64,000 nt of DNA from Desulfovibrionaceae bacterium (lineage in GTDB: Bacteria; Desulfobacterota; Desulfovibrionia; Desulfovibrionales; Desulfovibrionaceae), in the NCBI GenBank assembly GCA_015709205.1, contig JACCQO010000015.1:18595-82594 (forward strand). Reading direction: 5' to 3'. The translations under genes were made by a program, and so were the position numbers. Shown here one piece after another: positions 54,011-63,683 of the stretch. Under the pieces are notes generated by a model, which was given only the letters and a program-made list of their open reading frames with translations, made no database searches and was not told where the DNA came from. Each line of letters opens with the position of its first letter. The stretch's first letter is position 1.

Positions 54011-54655
54011 ATGCACGTCAGGGGCATCATCGCCGGTCTCGGCAACCCCGGAGCCAAGTACGAGGGCACCCGTCACAACCTCGGCTTCGCCGTGGTCGAC
54101 GCCCTGCTCGCGTCCATGGACCCGTTCGCCTGTTCCGAGCTGAAGAAGGACGCCACGCTCCACCTCTGGCGCGGGCCGCTTCTGCGCGGCGGCGAGCCCT
54201 GGCTGCTGCTCAAGCCCATGACCTTCATGAACCTGAGCGGCGAGGCCGTGGCCCGCACCGCCTCTTTCTATCGCATCGCCCCCGGGGACATCGTGGTCGT
54301 GCACGACGAATTGGACCTGGCCCCCGGGAAGCTGCAGTGGAAATTCGGCGGCGGCCTTGCCGGACACAACGGCCTGAAATCCATTGCGGAACGGCTCGGC
54401 ACGCGCGACTTTTCCCGGCTGCGCATCGGCATCGGCAAAACCGACGCCTCGCGCACCACCGGCCACGTGCTGGGCACCTTCCGGCCCGAGGAGCGCGCCC
54501 AGGCCCAGGAGAGCGTGGACAACGCCGTGCGGGCCCTGCGCATCTACGACGCCGAGGGCCGCGAGGCAGCGGCGCGCTTCGCCAAAGGCTGCGGCCCGGC
54601 CCCCGGGGCGGACAAGACGGCCCCCCCCGCCTCCGCCGGGAAGCCAACCGACTGA
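54011..54655 (+). CDS. pth: Peptidyl-tRNA hydrolase
   Basis: Pth frees tRNA from prematurely released peptidyl-tRNA. The 214-residue protein has GLGNPGAKYEGTRHNLGF with the catalytic His, KPMTFMNLSG, VVHDELDL with the catalytic Asp, and GLAGHNGLKSI. The last 20 residues are a Pro/Ala/Lys tail beyond the usual end. The start ATG 54011 has no clear ribosome-binding site. It lies 20 bp after a strong terminator. Confidence 0.94.
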   Translation: MHVRGIIAGLGNPGAKYEGTRHNLGFAVVDALLASMDPFACSELKKDATLHLWRGPLLRGGEPWLLLKPMTFMNLSGEAVARTASFYRIAPGDIVVVHDELDLAPGKLQWKFGGGLAGHNGLKSIAERLGTRDFSRLRIGIGKTDASRTTGHVLGTFRPEERAQAQESVDNAVRALRIYDAEGREAAARFAKGCGPAPGADKTAPPASAGKPTD

Positions 54656-54740
54656 TTCCGTTGCCGTCCGCCTCCTGGGCGCGCCCGGCCGCGCAGAATC
54701 CGCCGTGCGAGCCGTCCTGTCCCGGAAGAGGCATGGACTC

Positions 54741-54769
54741 TTGTTTCGCTTTGGGGTATGCTCTACGCT
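54741..54769 (+). promoter_or_regulatory. Possible promoter for carD
   Basis: TTGTTT (54741-54746) is 17 bp from TACGCT (54764-54769), about 47 bp upstream of the carD start. Both hexamers keep the strongest consensus bases (TTG, and TA with final T). Confidence 0.4.
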
Positions 54770-54815
54770 CAAATGCGAGACATGCCCGCCGTGTTCTCAA
54801 AGGAGCCTCTCTGTC

Positions 54816-55328
54816 GTGTTTTCCATCGATGAACTAGTGGTCTACCCCGCCCAGGGCGTGGGCAGAGTCGAGCGCGTGGAGTCCCAGGAGATTGGCGGCT
54901 GCACCGCCGAGTATTACATAGTCCGCATCCTCATCAACAACGTCACCCTGATGGTGCCGGTGAAGAATGCGGCCAACGTGGGGTTGCGCCGCGTCTGTTC
55001 CGCCGAGGAGGGCAACCGCATCCTCGATTCCCTCAAGGACCGCACCGGGTTCACCGGCTACTCCGGCCAGAACTGGAACCGACGCTACCGCGAGTATTCC
55101 GAAAAGCTCAAGAGCGGCGATCTGGCCGATGTGGCCTACGTGCTCAAGGAGCTCCTGCTCATCGGCAAGGACAAGGAACTCTCCTTCGGCGAACGCCGCC
55201 TGCTGGAACAGGCCATGAACCTGATCACCATGGAACTGTCGCATGCTCTGGGCCAGGACCAGGCCACGGTCCAGGCCAGGATCGAGGAAATGTTCCGCGA
55301 CGTGCTGGAACCACAGGAGGAAAACTAA
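54816..55328 (+). CDS. carD: CarD/CdnL family RNA polymerase-binding transcription factor
   Basis: This 170-residue protein belongs to the CarD_CdnL_TRCF family. The N-terminal Tudor-like RNA polymerase-interacting domain reads ELVVYPAQGVGRVERVE and LMVPVKNAANVGLRRV. The C-terminal helical domain binds the promoter upstream edge (NWNRRYREYSEKLKSGDL; W is the conserved wedge residue). CarD stabilises open complexes at rRNA and other promoters. The start is GTG 54816, with AAGGAG 10 nt upstream. rho follows in the same direction. Confidence 0.93.
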   Translation: MFSIDELVVYPAQGVGRVERVESQEIGGCTAEYYIVRILINNVTLMVPVKNAANVGLRRVCSAEEGNRILDSLKDRTGFTGYSGQNWNRRYREYSEKLKSGDLADVAYVLKELLLIGKDKELSFGERRLLEQAMNLITMELSHALGQDQATVQARIEEMFRDVLEPQEEN

Positions 55329-55331
55329 AAA

Positions 55332-55358
55332 AAAGCTCTTGCCTTCCACAAGAGCTTT
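55332..55358 (+). terminator. Hairpin after carD
   Basis: Ten-base perfect arms AAAGCTCTTG and CAAGAGCTTT surround a 7-nt loop, starting 4 nt after the carD stop. The T-run is short (three T), so termination may be partial. Confidence 0.65.
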
Positions 55359-55682
55359 GGCTAATTTCCTCCTGCCCTTACACGGCAACCGCAGTTGCAA
55401 CTTTTCCACTACACCATTAGCGATTGATCCCCACGACAAAAACCCGTTTCGTGGATATTCACGCTTATCCTGCTGAAGCTGATACAGTACTGTACTGTTT
55501 TCGTTGTTCTGTTCGGTGAGCCACGGCCCTCCGTTCCTGGAGCGTCACCACGCATGTCGCGCGGGCGCCACGGGTACGCTGCACTGGCCTTGTCCCACCC
55601 TGGTCCAACGGCTGAAACGCTTTTTCCCGTACACCGCAGTTTTTCTTCGCGAACATAGAGGAGCGCCTTTCTGGAGATCGCC
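55359..55682 (+). promoter_or_regulatory. rho leader region (324 bp) with 12-bp palindrome
   Basis: This AT-richer gap before rho contains the perfect palindrome TACAGTACTGTA (55483-55494) and a smaller hairpin GCAAC-CGCA-GTTGC (55384-55397). Rho autoregulates by attenuation in its own leader in E. coli; whether this leader does so is inference. No gene or tRNA fits here. Confidence 0.45.
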
Positions 55683-56930
<1,248 letters not shown>

Positions 56931-56951
56931 CGCGCCCCACGGCGCGACCCG

Positions 56952-56990
56952 CAACAAAAAATCCCGCGCCCTGCGCGGGATTTTTTGTTG
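56952..56990. terminator. Terminator after rho
   Basis: Eighteen-base perfect arms (56952-56969, 56973-56990) enclose CCT, with A-run and T-run inside the arms. It can work in both directions. Confidence 0.93.
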
Positions 56991-57390
56991 GCGCGGGCAA
57001 GAGGGACGGCGGGCGGGGCGAAGAGCCGGGGGGGACTGTTGAGAATGCGTGGATGCCGGACGGAGAGAGCGGGAGCGGCGCACGCGGGGAAGGATGGCAG
57101 AGGACCGGGCGCGCCGGGCTGCCGCCGCTGGCGGCGGATGCGCCCTGGGGGAGAGAAGAAAAGAGAAGGAAGATACGATAGTGCGGTGCCTGAGCGCGGG
57201 CGGGAAAAAGTCGCCACGCCGCGCGGCATCCGATGATCGCAAATGGGTGCAGCGTCACGCTGCCTGCCGCCGCTTGGTGACGGATGCGCATGACGGAGAA
57301 AGGGAAGGAGAGGAAGGACGCGACGATGCGGGGGATGCGGGCCGGGATGGCGCGAGGCCTTATTCACCGCCCCGGGTGGAGGGCATTGGT
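56991..57390. other. Intergenic region after rho, nothing recognised
   Basis: This GC-rich, purine-rich stretch has no supported gene, hairpin or RNA. A second, shorter palindromic bit (GCTGCCGCCGCTGGCGGCGG at 57118-57137) is present without T-run. Confidence 0.5.
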
Positions 57391-57419
57391 TTGATATGAC
57401 CGGAAAAGTGGCGTAGAAT
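57391..57419 (+). promoter_or_regulatory. Sigma-70-type promoter
   Basis: TTGATA (57391-57396) is spaced 17 bp from TAGAAT (57414-57419). It is the closest match to consensus in the window. Transcription would start near 57426, about 63 bp before the TonB-like gene. Confidence 0.65.
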
Positions 57420-57488
57420 GACCACCCGGGACGCGGCCAACTTCTCAACATCACGAACAATCGCCGTGAACAACGGCAGCGGACGACC

Positions 57489-58997
57489 ATGCGCCTTGCC
57501 GGCTGGCTTTTTTCCTTTGCCCTGCACGCGGGCGTGATCCTCTACCTCCTGCTCGGGCCGGACGTCTTCCCCGCTCATGTGCCGGACAGCGAGGTCTACA
57601 TGGTCGAGCTGGCCGAGGCCCCCGCGCCCAAGCCCGAACCCGCCCCCGAACCGAAAATCGTCGAGCCGGAGCCCGCACCGCCCGCGCCCTGTCCGCCCGC
57701 CGCGCCGCCCAAAAAGGCGGCTCCGCCGCCGCCCCGCGCCCCCGAGGCCCCGCAGCCCGCCCCCGAACCGCGACAGGCCGCAGAAGCCCAGCCCACCGGC
57801 CCCATGGCCGTGGCACCAGCCCCCGAGCCCGGGGTGACGCACATCAGCCCCAGAAAGCTGCCCCGCGCGCCCGACGGCCACGTGCCGCCCCAGCCCCCGG
57901 TCGCACCCAACGCGACCATCACCAACGTCATCGTCCTCAACAACGAGGACAAGGACATGCTCAAGCGGGGGGCCGAGCTGCGCTTCAACCTGCGCCGCCT
58001 GGCCGCCGACGACTTCGAGCTCGCCGACTTCGTGGGCCACTACCGGTTGCAGGGCGACCGCTACCTCTCGGTCATGGACGGCCGCCAACGCCACGGCGGC
58101 ATGGTCATCCACGACTCGGCCACGAACATCGTTCGCAACCTGTCCAAGACCGGGGCCATGATCTTCACCTACGGCCCGCGCCTGGACGCCGACGCGCCGG
58201 TCATCGGCTCGGTGACCTTCTTTCCGGTCAAGCACCGCGAGACCTACCAGGACAGCGAAAAGCCCGGGCACCTCATGTGGATGCCGGACGCGCCGCCGCA
58301 GATGCACTGGGGCACGCGCATGCGCTTCGACGAACGCATCATCCACGTCGGCGCCTTCGGCACGCGGCTGGACGCGGCCCTGGTGCTCCCGCCCGGCCCC
58401 GGGCCGTGGCCGGGCGTGGTCTGGATCAACGGACCGAAGTGCGAGGACGTCGGCCTGCTCCTCGGGTTCGCCCGCGTGCTCGCCGACCGGGGCTACGCCG
58501 TGCTCGTGCCCGAACACCGCCAGTGCGCCACGGGCAAGCCCGTCTCCCGCGCCGAGGCCGCCGGAGACGTGGGCAGCGCCCTGCGCACCCTGCAACGGCT
58601 GCCCACGGTGGACGGCACGCGCATCGGCTTCTGGGGCCACGGCGCGGGCGCGGCCATCGCCCTGGCCGCGGCCCTGCGCTTCGACCCCGCCTTCCTGGTC
58701 TGCGACACGGCTCCGGTCCCGGGCGAAGCGCCCCCGGAACCGCCGGAGGCCGAGGACCTGCGCGCCCTGCGCGCCCCGCTCCTGTGGCTCGCGGCCGGGC
58801 CCGACGCGTCCCCGGCCGGGCTGCGCCAAGCCCTGGAAAACGCCCAGGCCGCGGGCGCGCCCGTGCGCGCCCTCACGCTGCCCGTCGCCGCCGCGGGCAC
58901 GGCGGGCTGGCTGGGCACCGTGTCCACGGCCTGCGGCGGCGCGGCCCTGCCCTGGCTCCTGGAGCACGCTCCCCCTCCGACCCGCCCCGAGCCCTGA
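57489..58997 (+). CDS. TonB-like N-terminus fused to alpha/beta-hydrolase fold lacking the nucleophile serine
   Basis: This 502-residue protein begins like TonB: a short cytoplasmic start, one membrane helix (residues 4-24), and a Pro/Glu/Ala/Lys-rich spacer (about 45-140, including PKPEPAPEPKIVEPEPAPP). A beta-rich segment (about 150-260) leads to an alpha/beta-hydrolase fold from about 295 (VVWINGPK, YAVLVPEHRQC). The nucleophile elbow reads GFWGHGAGAA. In the usual G-x-S-x-G pattern the Ser is Gly385, so the serine-hydrolase reaction is probably lost. No TonB C-terminal domain is present. The protein should sit in the inner membrane facing the periplasm. A clear promoter precedes it; no neighbour is cotranscribed. 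Confidence 0.8.
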   Translation: MRLAGWLFSFALHAGVILYLLLGPDVFPAHVPDSEVYMVELAEAPAPKPEPAPEPKIVEPEPAPPAPCPPAAPPKKAAPPPPRAPEAPQPAPEPRQAAEAQPTGPMAVAPAPEPGVTHISPRKLPRAPDGHVPPQPPVAPNATITNVIVLNNEDKDMLKRGAELRFNLRRLAADDFELADFVGHYRLQGDRYLSVMDGRQRHGGMVIHDSATNIVRNLSKTGAMIFTYGPRLDADAPVIGSVTFFPVKHRETYQDSEKPGHLMWMPDAPPQMHWGTRMRFDERIIHVGAFGTRLDAALVLPPGPGPWPGVVWINGPKCEDVGLLLGFARVLADRGYAVLVPEHRQCATGKPVSRAEAAGDVGSALRTLQRLPTVDGTRIGFWGHGAGAAIALAAALRFDPAFLVCDTAPVPGEAPPEPPEAEDLRALRAPLLWLAAGPDASPAGLRQALENAQAAGAPVRALTLPVAAAGTAGWLGTVSTACGGAALPWLLEHAPPPTRPEP

Positions 58998-59951
58998 CAC
59001 CACCCGGCGCGGCTCTCCTCTCGTTTCCGACCGTCGTGCCCGCCGTGTCGAGGCCGCATTCCTCCGGGCGCCGTTCCGCCGCCCATTGCGCGCATCCTCC
59101 CAGTATTCCGACGGAACCCCGCCCTTCCGCTCCCCACCTCTCCCCTCTCGCGCCCTTCCGCTCCCAGGCCGTCGGCCACCCGCACCGCCCTCTGCCTCCG
59201 CACGCCCCCCTTCCAGGCATTCCAACAGTAACCACCTCCCACTTCCCCGCTTCCCCCCTCCTCCCAAGCCCACCAGAGGCAGCACGAACCGGTGCTCCCG
59301 GCAGTCCCACCGCCCGCGCATCCGACCGGACCTGCACCGACGGTCTCTCCCCGCGCCGCCATGCGGCCTCGTCCCGCGCCCCGCGCGGCAATCGGCGGTC
59401 GCGGGATGGTCTCGCCCAATACATTATATAATGAACGTTCTTTTTTTCACTCAAAGCAACGCTTTTTGGGCGACTCCCTCCCAAAGCATTATTCCACGGG
59501 GGTTCCCAGGTTTCCGCTGTCGGCCGAAGCAGGCAAATCGCGCCCTCCCGCAGCCGCGCGACTTTTGCCCGACTCTGATCCGGCATCCAGCTTGGTGTTA
59601 CGTTTTATACAAATGTAACATGAATACACTACGCAGCGAACAAACTGTATCGCCGTAACGACACGCTTGGAGCAAAGTGACAATGAATGAGTTTTGTTGG
59701 GTAGTTAGACGCAAAATTCGGTGGTTTTTGTTGCCTTTTTACAGAACCAAAGATACAGTAGTCCGCAAGTAATTGCGTGGTGGCTCAATCAGGAATGGAA
59801 ACGTTTTCCGCATCCATTGCTCCGAACCAGACAACGAGTCCGACGCGTCCTGGGATGTAGGCGGCGGGCCTGGATCGGAAAACCCTAACCAAACTGCCTG
59901 GCGGTCTTGGTCCGCCGTTGTGGTTTCAAGAACCATTCATCGGAGGTGCTT
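58998..59951. promoter_or_regulatory. Long region upstream of hynB; inverted repeat 59596-59620 and possible promoter 59731-59759
   Basis: The first 400 bp are C-rich and hold no gene. From about 59415 the sequence becomes AT-rich, in line with a control region. TGTTAC (59596-59601) and GTAACA (59615-59620) form an inverted repeat with 13-nt spacer, resembling a dimeric regulator site. TTGCCT-N17-TACAGT (59731-59759) is a possible sigma-70 promoter, giving a leader of about 185 nt. No sigma-54 promoter (TGGCAC-N5-TTGC) was seen. No gene is supported. Confidence 0.5.
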
Positions 59952-60902
59952 ATGAAAATCATGGTTGGTCACGGAAAAGAGGGAGCGGAGGAAAGGCTGA
60001 ACAAACACGGCATTTCCCGCCGCAAGTTCATGAAGTTCTGTACGGCCGTCGCCGTTGCCATGGGCATGGGGCCGTCCTTCGCTCCCGAAGTGGCCAAGGC
60101 CCTGACCAAGGGCAAGAAACCTTCCGTCATCTGGCTGCACAACGCGGAGTGCACCGGCTGTTCCGAGGCGATCCTGCGCGCCACCGATCCCGACATCGGC
60201 ACCATCATTCTCGATGTGCTCTCCATCGACTACCATGAGACGATCATGGCCGCCGCTGGTGAAGCCGCCGAGGAAGCCCTGCACATGGCTGCCAAGAACC
60301 CCGACGGGTACGTCTGCGTGGTCGAGGGCGGCATTCCCACCGCCATGCACGGCATCCACGGCAAGATCGCCAATCGGACCATGCTCGAGATCAACACCGA
60401 GATCGTGCCCAAGGCCCAGGCCGTCATCGCGCTGGGCACCTGCGCCACCTACGGCGGCGTCCAGGCCGCCAAGCCGAACCCGACCAAGGCCAAGGGCGTC
60501 AACGACGCGCTGGGTTCCCTGGGCGTGAACGCCATCAACATTCCCGGCTGCCCGCCCAACCCCATCAACTTCGTCGGTACCGTGGTGCACTATCTGACCA
60601 AGGGCCTGCCGGAGCTGGACGACATCAACCGCCCCGTCATGTTCTTCGGCAAGACCGTGCACGAGCAGTGCCCGCGCGTGAAGCACTTCGACGCCGGCGA
60701 GTTCGCTCCGTCCTTCGGTTCCCCCGAGGCTGCCAAGGGTTACTGCCTGTACGAGCTGGGCTGCAAGGGTCCGGACACCTACAACAACTGCCCCACCGTT
60801 CTGTTCAACCAGACGAACTTCCCGATCCAGGCGGGCCACCCCTGCATCGGTTGTTCCGAGCCGAACTTCTGGGACGAAATGAGCCCCTTCTACGAGTCCT
60901 AG
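59952..60902 (+). CDS. hynB: Periplasmic [NiFe] hydrogenase small subunit
   Basis: This 316-residue subunit carries electrons from the active site through three iron-sulfur clusters. The Tat signal is visible at residues 1-50 (twin-arginine ISRRKFMKF, ending AKA), followed by the mature start near [11 protein letters not shown]. Proximal cluster ligands are in [15 protein letters not shown] and GCPPNP. The distal and medial clusters use [30 protein letters not shown] and [14 protein letters not shown] Pro in TNFPI takes the place of a fourth Cys, as expected for the [3Fe-4S] medial cluster. ATG 59952 has GGAGGT 5 nt upstream. The large subunit follows after 76 bp. Confidence 0.96.
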   Translation: MKIMVGHGKEGAEERLNKHGISRRKFMKFCTAVAVAMGMGPSFAPEVAKALTKGKKPSVIWLHNAECTGCSEAILRATDPDIGTIILDVLSIDYHETIMAAAGEAAEEALHMAAKNPDGYVCVVEGGIPTAMHGIHGKIANRTMLEINTEIVPKAQAVIALGTCATYGGVQAAKPNPTKAKGVNDALGSLGVNAINIPGCPPNPINFVGTVVHYLTKGLPELDDINRPVMFFGKTVHEQCPRVKHFDAGEFAPSFGSPEAAKGYCLYELGCKGPDTYNNCPTVLFNQTNFPIQAGHPCIGCSEPNFWDEMSPFYES

Positions 60903-60978
60903 GTCGTAGCGGGTCCATTCGCTTGTAAGGTTACCGAGAACGCATTCAGCTTCGTACTCTCTCCAAGGAGGATACAAT

Positions 60979-62679
60979 ATGTCCGGTTGCAAAGCTCAGA
61001 AAGGCCCCGCCGTCGTGGTGTCGCCCCAGAGCACGTATTCTGGGAAGGTCGTCGTCGACCCCGTGACCCGTATCGAGGGCCACCTGCGCATCGAAGTGGA
61101 AGTGGACAAGGGCAAGGTCGTCAACGCCTGGTCGAGCTCCGTGCTCTTCCGTGGCCTGGAGCTCATCCTCAAGGGCCGCGACCCCCGCGACGCCCAGCAC
61201 TTCACCCAGCGCTCCTGCGGCGTCTGCACGTACGTGCACGCCCTGGCCTCCACCCGCTGCGTGGACAACGCCGTCAAGGTCGTCATCCCCGAGAATGCGA
61301 CCCTGATCCGCAACCTGGTCATGGCTTCCCAGTACATGCATGACCACGTGGTCCACTTCTATCACCTGCACGCCCTCGACTGGGTCGACGTCACCAGCGC
61401 GCTGGCCGCCGATCCCAAGAAGGCCGCTTCCATCGCCAACTCCATTTCCCCGCGCCCGACCAAGGCCGAGGATCTGAAGGCCGTTCAGGACAAGCTGAAG
61501 GCCTTTGTCGAAGCCGGCCAGCTCGGCCCCTTCACCAACGCGTACTTCCTCGGCGGCCATCCGTCCTACTACCTGCCGCCCGAGGTCAACCTGATCGCCA
61601 CCGCGCACTACCTCGAGGCCCTCAAGCTGCAGGTGAAGGCCGCCCGCGCCATGGCCATCATGGGCGCCAAGAACCCGCACACCCAGTTCACCGTGGTCGG
61701 CGGCGTGACCTGTTACGACGCCCTGCGGCCCGAGCGGTTGGCCGAGTACGCGGCCCTGTACAAGGAAACCAAGAAGTTCATCGACGAGGTGTACATCCCC
61801 GATCTGCTGGCCGTGGCGTCCTACTACAAGGACTGGGCCGGCATCGGCGGCACCACCAACTTCATGAGCTTCGGCGAGTTCCCCACCGACGAGTACGACC
61901 TGGACTCCCGCTACATCGAGCCGGGCGTCATCTTCAACCGCAACATCGGCGACGTCCAGAAGTTCAATCCGGACGAGATCTCCGAGCACGTCAAGTACTC
62001 CTGGTACAAGGGCGACAAGGCCCACCACCCCTATCAGGGCGTGACCGAGCCCCGTTACACCGAGCTGCACGGCGAGGACCGCTACTCCTGGATGAAGGCC
62101 CCCCGCTACATGGGCGCCTCCACGGAAGTCGGCCCCCTGGCCGCCTGCCTCGTGGCCTACGGCAAGGGCAACCCGGCCGTGAAGGGATTGGTGGACTACG
62201 TCCTCACCTACCTGGGCGTCGGCCCCGAGGCCCTGTTCTCCACCCTGGGCCGCACCGCCGCCCGCGGCATCGAGTGCAAGACCGTCGCCGACAAGGGCCT
62301 GGAGTGGCTGGACCAGCTCACCGAGAACGTCAAGTCCGGCAAGAAGCAGATCTACCAGGAGTGGGAGATGCCCAAGTCCGCTCAGGGCGTCGGCTTCGTC
62401 AACGCCCCCCGCGGTGGCCTGTCCCACTGGATCAACATCGAGAACGGCAAGATCGAGAACTTCCAGCTCGTGGTGCCCTCCACCTGGAACCTCGGTCCCC
62501 GCTGCGCCGCCGGCAAGCTCGGCCCGGTCGAGGAGGCCCTCGTCGGCACTCCGATCGCCGATCCCAAGCGCCCGGTGGAAATCCTGCGCACCGTGCACTC
62601 CTACGACCCCTGCATCGCCTGCGGCGTGCACGTCATCGACTCCGAGACCAACGAAGTGCACGAGTTCAAGGTCTGCTAA
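60979..62679 (+). CDS. hynA: Periplasmic [NiFe] hydrogenase large subunit
   Basis: This 566-residue subunit holds the Ni-Fe(CN)2CO site and splits or forms H2. The L1 motif is RIEGHLRI, L2 is RSCGVCTYVHA, and the C-terminal L5 motif is DPCIACGVH, giving the four metal-binding cysteines. All are Cys; no selenocysteine codon is present, so this is [NiFe] and not [NiFeSe]. The last 15 residues (VIDSETNEVHEFKVC) after the His form the peptide removed by the maturation protease. ATG 60979 follows AAGGAGG. It has no signal peptide and is exported with HynB. A terminator follows 23 bp after the stop. Confidence 0.97.
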   Translation: MSGCKAQKGPAVVVSPQSTYSGKVVVDPVTRIEGHLRIEVEVDKGKVVNAWSSSVLFRGLELILKGRDPRDAQHFTQRSCGVCTYVHALASTRCVDNAVKVVIPENATLIRNLVMASQYMHDHVVHFYHLHALDWVDVTSALAADPKKAASIANSISPRPTKAEDLKAVQDKLKAFVEAGQLGPFTNAYFLGGHPSYYLPPEVNLIATAHYLEALKLQVKAARAMAIMGAKNPHTQFTVVGGVTCYDALRPERLAEYAALYKETKKFIDEVYIPDLLAVASYYKDWAGIGGTTNFMSFGEFPTDEYDLDSRYIEPGVIFNRNIGDVQKFNPDEISEHVKYSWYKGDKAHHPYQGVTEPRYTELHGEDRYSWMKAPRYMGASTEVGPLAACLVAYGKGNPAVKGLVDYVLTYLGVGPEALFSTLGRTAARGIECKTVADKGLEWLDQLTENVKSGKKQIYQEWEMPKSAQGVGFVNAPRGGLSHWINIENGKIENFQLVVPSTWNLGPRCAAGKLGPVEEALVGTPIADPKRPVEILRTVHSYDPCIACGVHVIDSETNEVHEFKVC

Positions 62680-62702
62680 GGCCACGAACGCAAACGACGT
62701 CC

Positions 62703-62730
62703 AAAAGGCCCGGCGCAAGCCGGGCCTTTT
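62703..62730 (+). terminator. Terminator between hynA and hynC
   Basis: Twelve-base perfect arms AAAAGGCCCGGC and GCCGGGCCTTTT enclose GCAA. The T-run has only four bases, so some read-through into hynC-hypC is expected, which would give fewer maturation transcripts than structural ones. Confidence 0.85.
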
Positions 62731-62921
62731 CCGTGGCCGCGCGGACGGCGACGGATGCGGAAAGCCGAAGGCGGGGGCCTATGCGTCTCATGCCCATGTG
62801 CAGGCGGGCCTCCGTGCACGTGCGCCCTCGTGCACGCGAGCACCCCGCCCGGGGTCCCCGACCGGCCCAAATCCGCGCCCAGGCTTGCGCGCACGCGTTT
62901 TTTTCCTTACAACTACCCCCC

Positions 62922-63419
62922 ATGCACAGCGAAGCCCCAAAAATCCTCGTCCTCGGCGTCGGCAACATCCTTTTCACCGACGAAGGCATCGGCGTGCGGG
63001 TGGTCGAACACCTGCAGGACGCCTACGACTTTTCCGACAACGTCACGCTCATGGACGGCGGCACCCTGGGGCTTCGGCTCATGGACCCGATCATGCAATG
63101 CGAGCGGCTCATCGTGGTGGACGCCGTGTTCGGTGGCAGCGAGCCCGGCTCGCTCTACCGCCTCACGGACGAAAACCTGCGCAAGAGTCTGGCCTTCAAG
63201 AATTCCATGCACCAGACCGACCTCGTGGACACGCTTATCAACTGCGAGCTGCTCGGCAGCCGCCCCGAGGCCGTGGTCATCGGCATCGAGCCCTTCGACC
63301 TGAAGACCATGCACGTGGGCGTGTCCGAGGGCGCGGCCGCGCTGCTGCCCAAGATGGCCGAATTCGTGCTCGACGAAATCGTGAAATCCGGCGGCGCCTT
63401 CACCAGGAAGGCCGCCTAG
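62922..63419 (+). CDS. hynC: [NiFe] hydrogenase maturation endopeptidase (HyaD/HupD type)
   Basis: This 165-residue protease removes the C-terminal peptide of the large subunit after nickel insertion. GVGNILFTDEGIGVRVVE includes the metal-binding Glu; MDGGTLGLRLM and VVDAVFGG include the conserved Asp; and MHQTDLVDTL includes the His, completing the nickel-recognition triad. The start ATG 62922 lacks an obvious ribosome-binding site. It lies 242 bp after hynA, with a terminator between, and 15 bp before hypC. Confidence 0.94.
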   Translation: MHSEAPKILVLGVGNILFTDEGIGVRVVEHLQDAYDFSDNVTLMDGGTLGLRLMDPIMQCERLIVVDAVFGGSEPGSLYRLTDENLRKSLAFKNSMHQTDLVDTLINCELLGSRPEAVVIGIEPFDLKTMHVGVSEGAAALLPKMAEFVLDEIVKSGGAFTRKAA

Positions 63420-63434
63420 CCAACGGAGCGCCCC

Positions 63435-63683
63435 ATGTGCCTGGCCATTCCCGCCAAGGTTGAGAAGATCGAGAACGACATGGCCACCTGCCGTGTCGGC
63501 GAGAGCGACACCTACATCCAGGTCTCCCTGATGCTCAGCGAGGAGGAGATCGTCGTGGGCGACTACATCATCGTGCACGCCGGTTTCGCCCTGCGCAAAC
63601 TGGACCCGGCCGAGGCCGAGGAGTCCCTGCGCATCCTGCGCCAGCTCTCGGAAATGGCCTTCGGCGACGAGGCCCAGTTCTAG
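63435..63683 (+). CDS. hypC: Hydrogenase maturation chaperone HypC/HupF
   Basis: HypC keeps the large subunit open while the metal site is built and shuttles the Fe(CN)2CO group with HypD. The 82-residue protein starts MCLAIPAKVEKIE, where Cys2 is the essential ligand, and has VGDYIIVHAGFALRKLD, typical of the family. ATG 63435 lies 15 bp after hynC. In D. gigas hynD of the hynBACD cluster is the matching gene, so this may be named hynD. No hypD, hypE or hypA is seen before the window ends. Confidence 0.94.
   Translation: MCLAIPAKVEKIENDMATCRVGESDTYIQVSLMLSEEEIVVGDYIIVHAGFALRKLDPAEAEESLRILRQLSEMAFGDEAQF

Noticed and set aside
60979-62679. [NiFeSe] hydrogenase
   Set aside because: All four active-site positions are Cys codons; no in-frame TGA is present.
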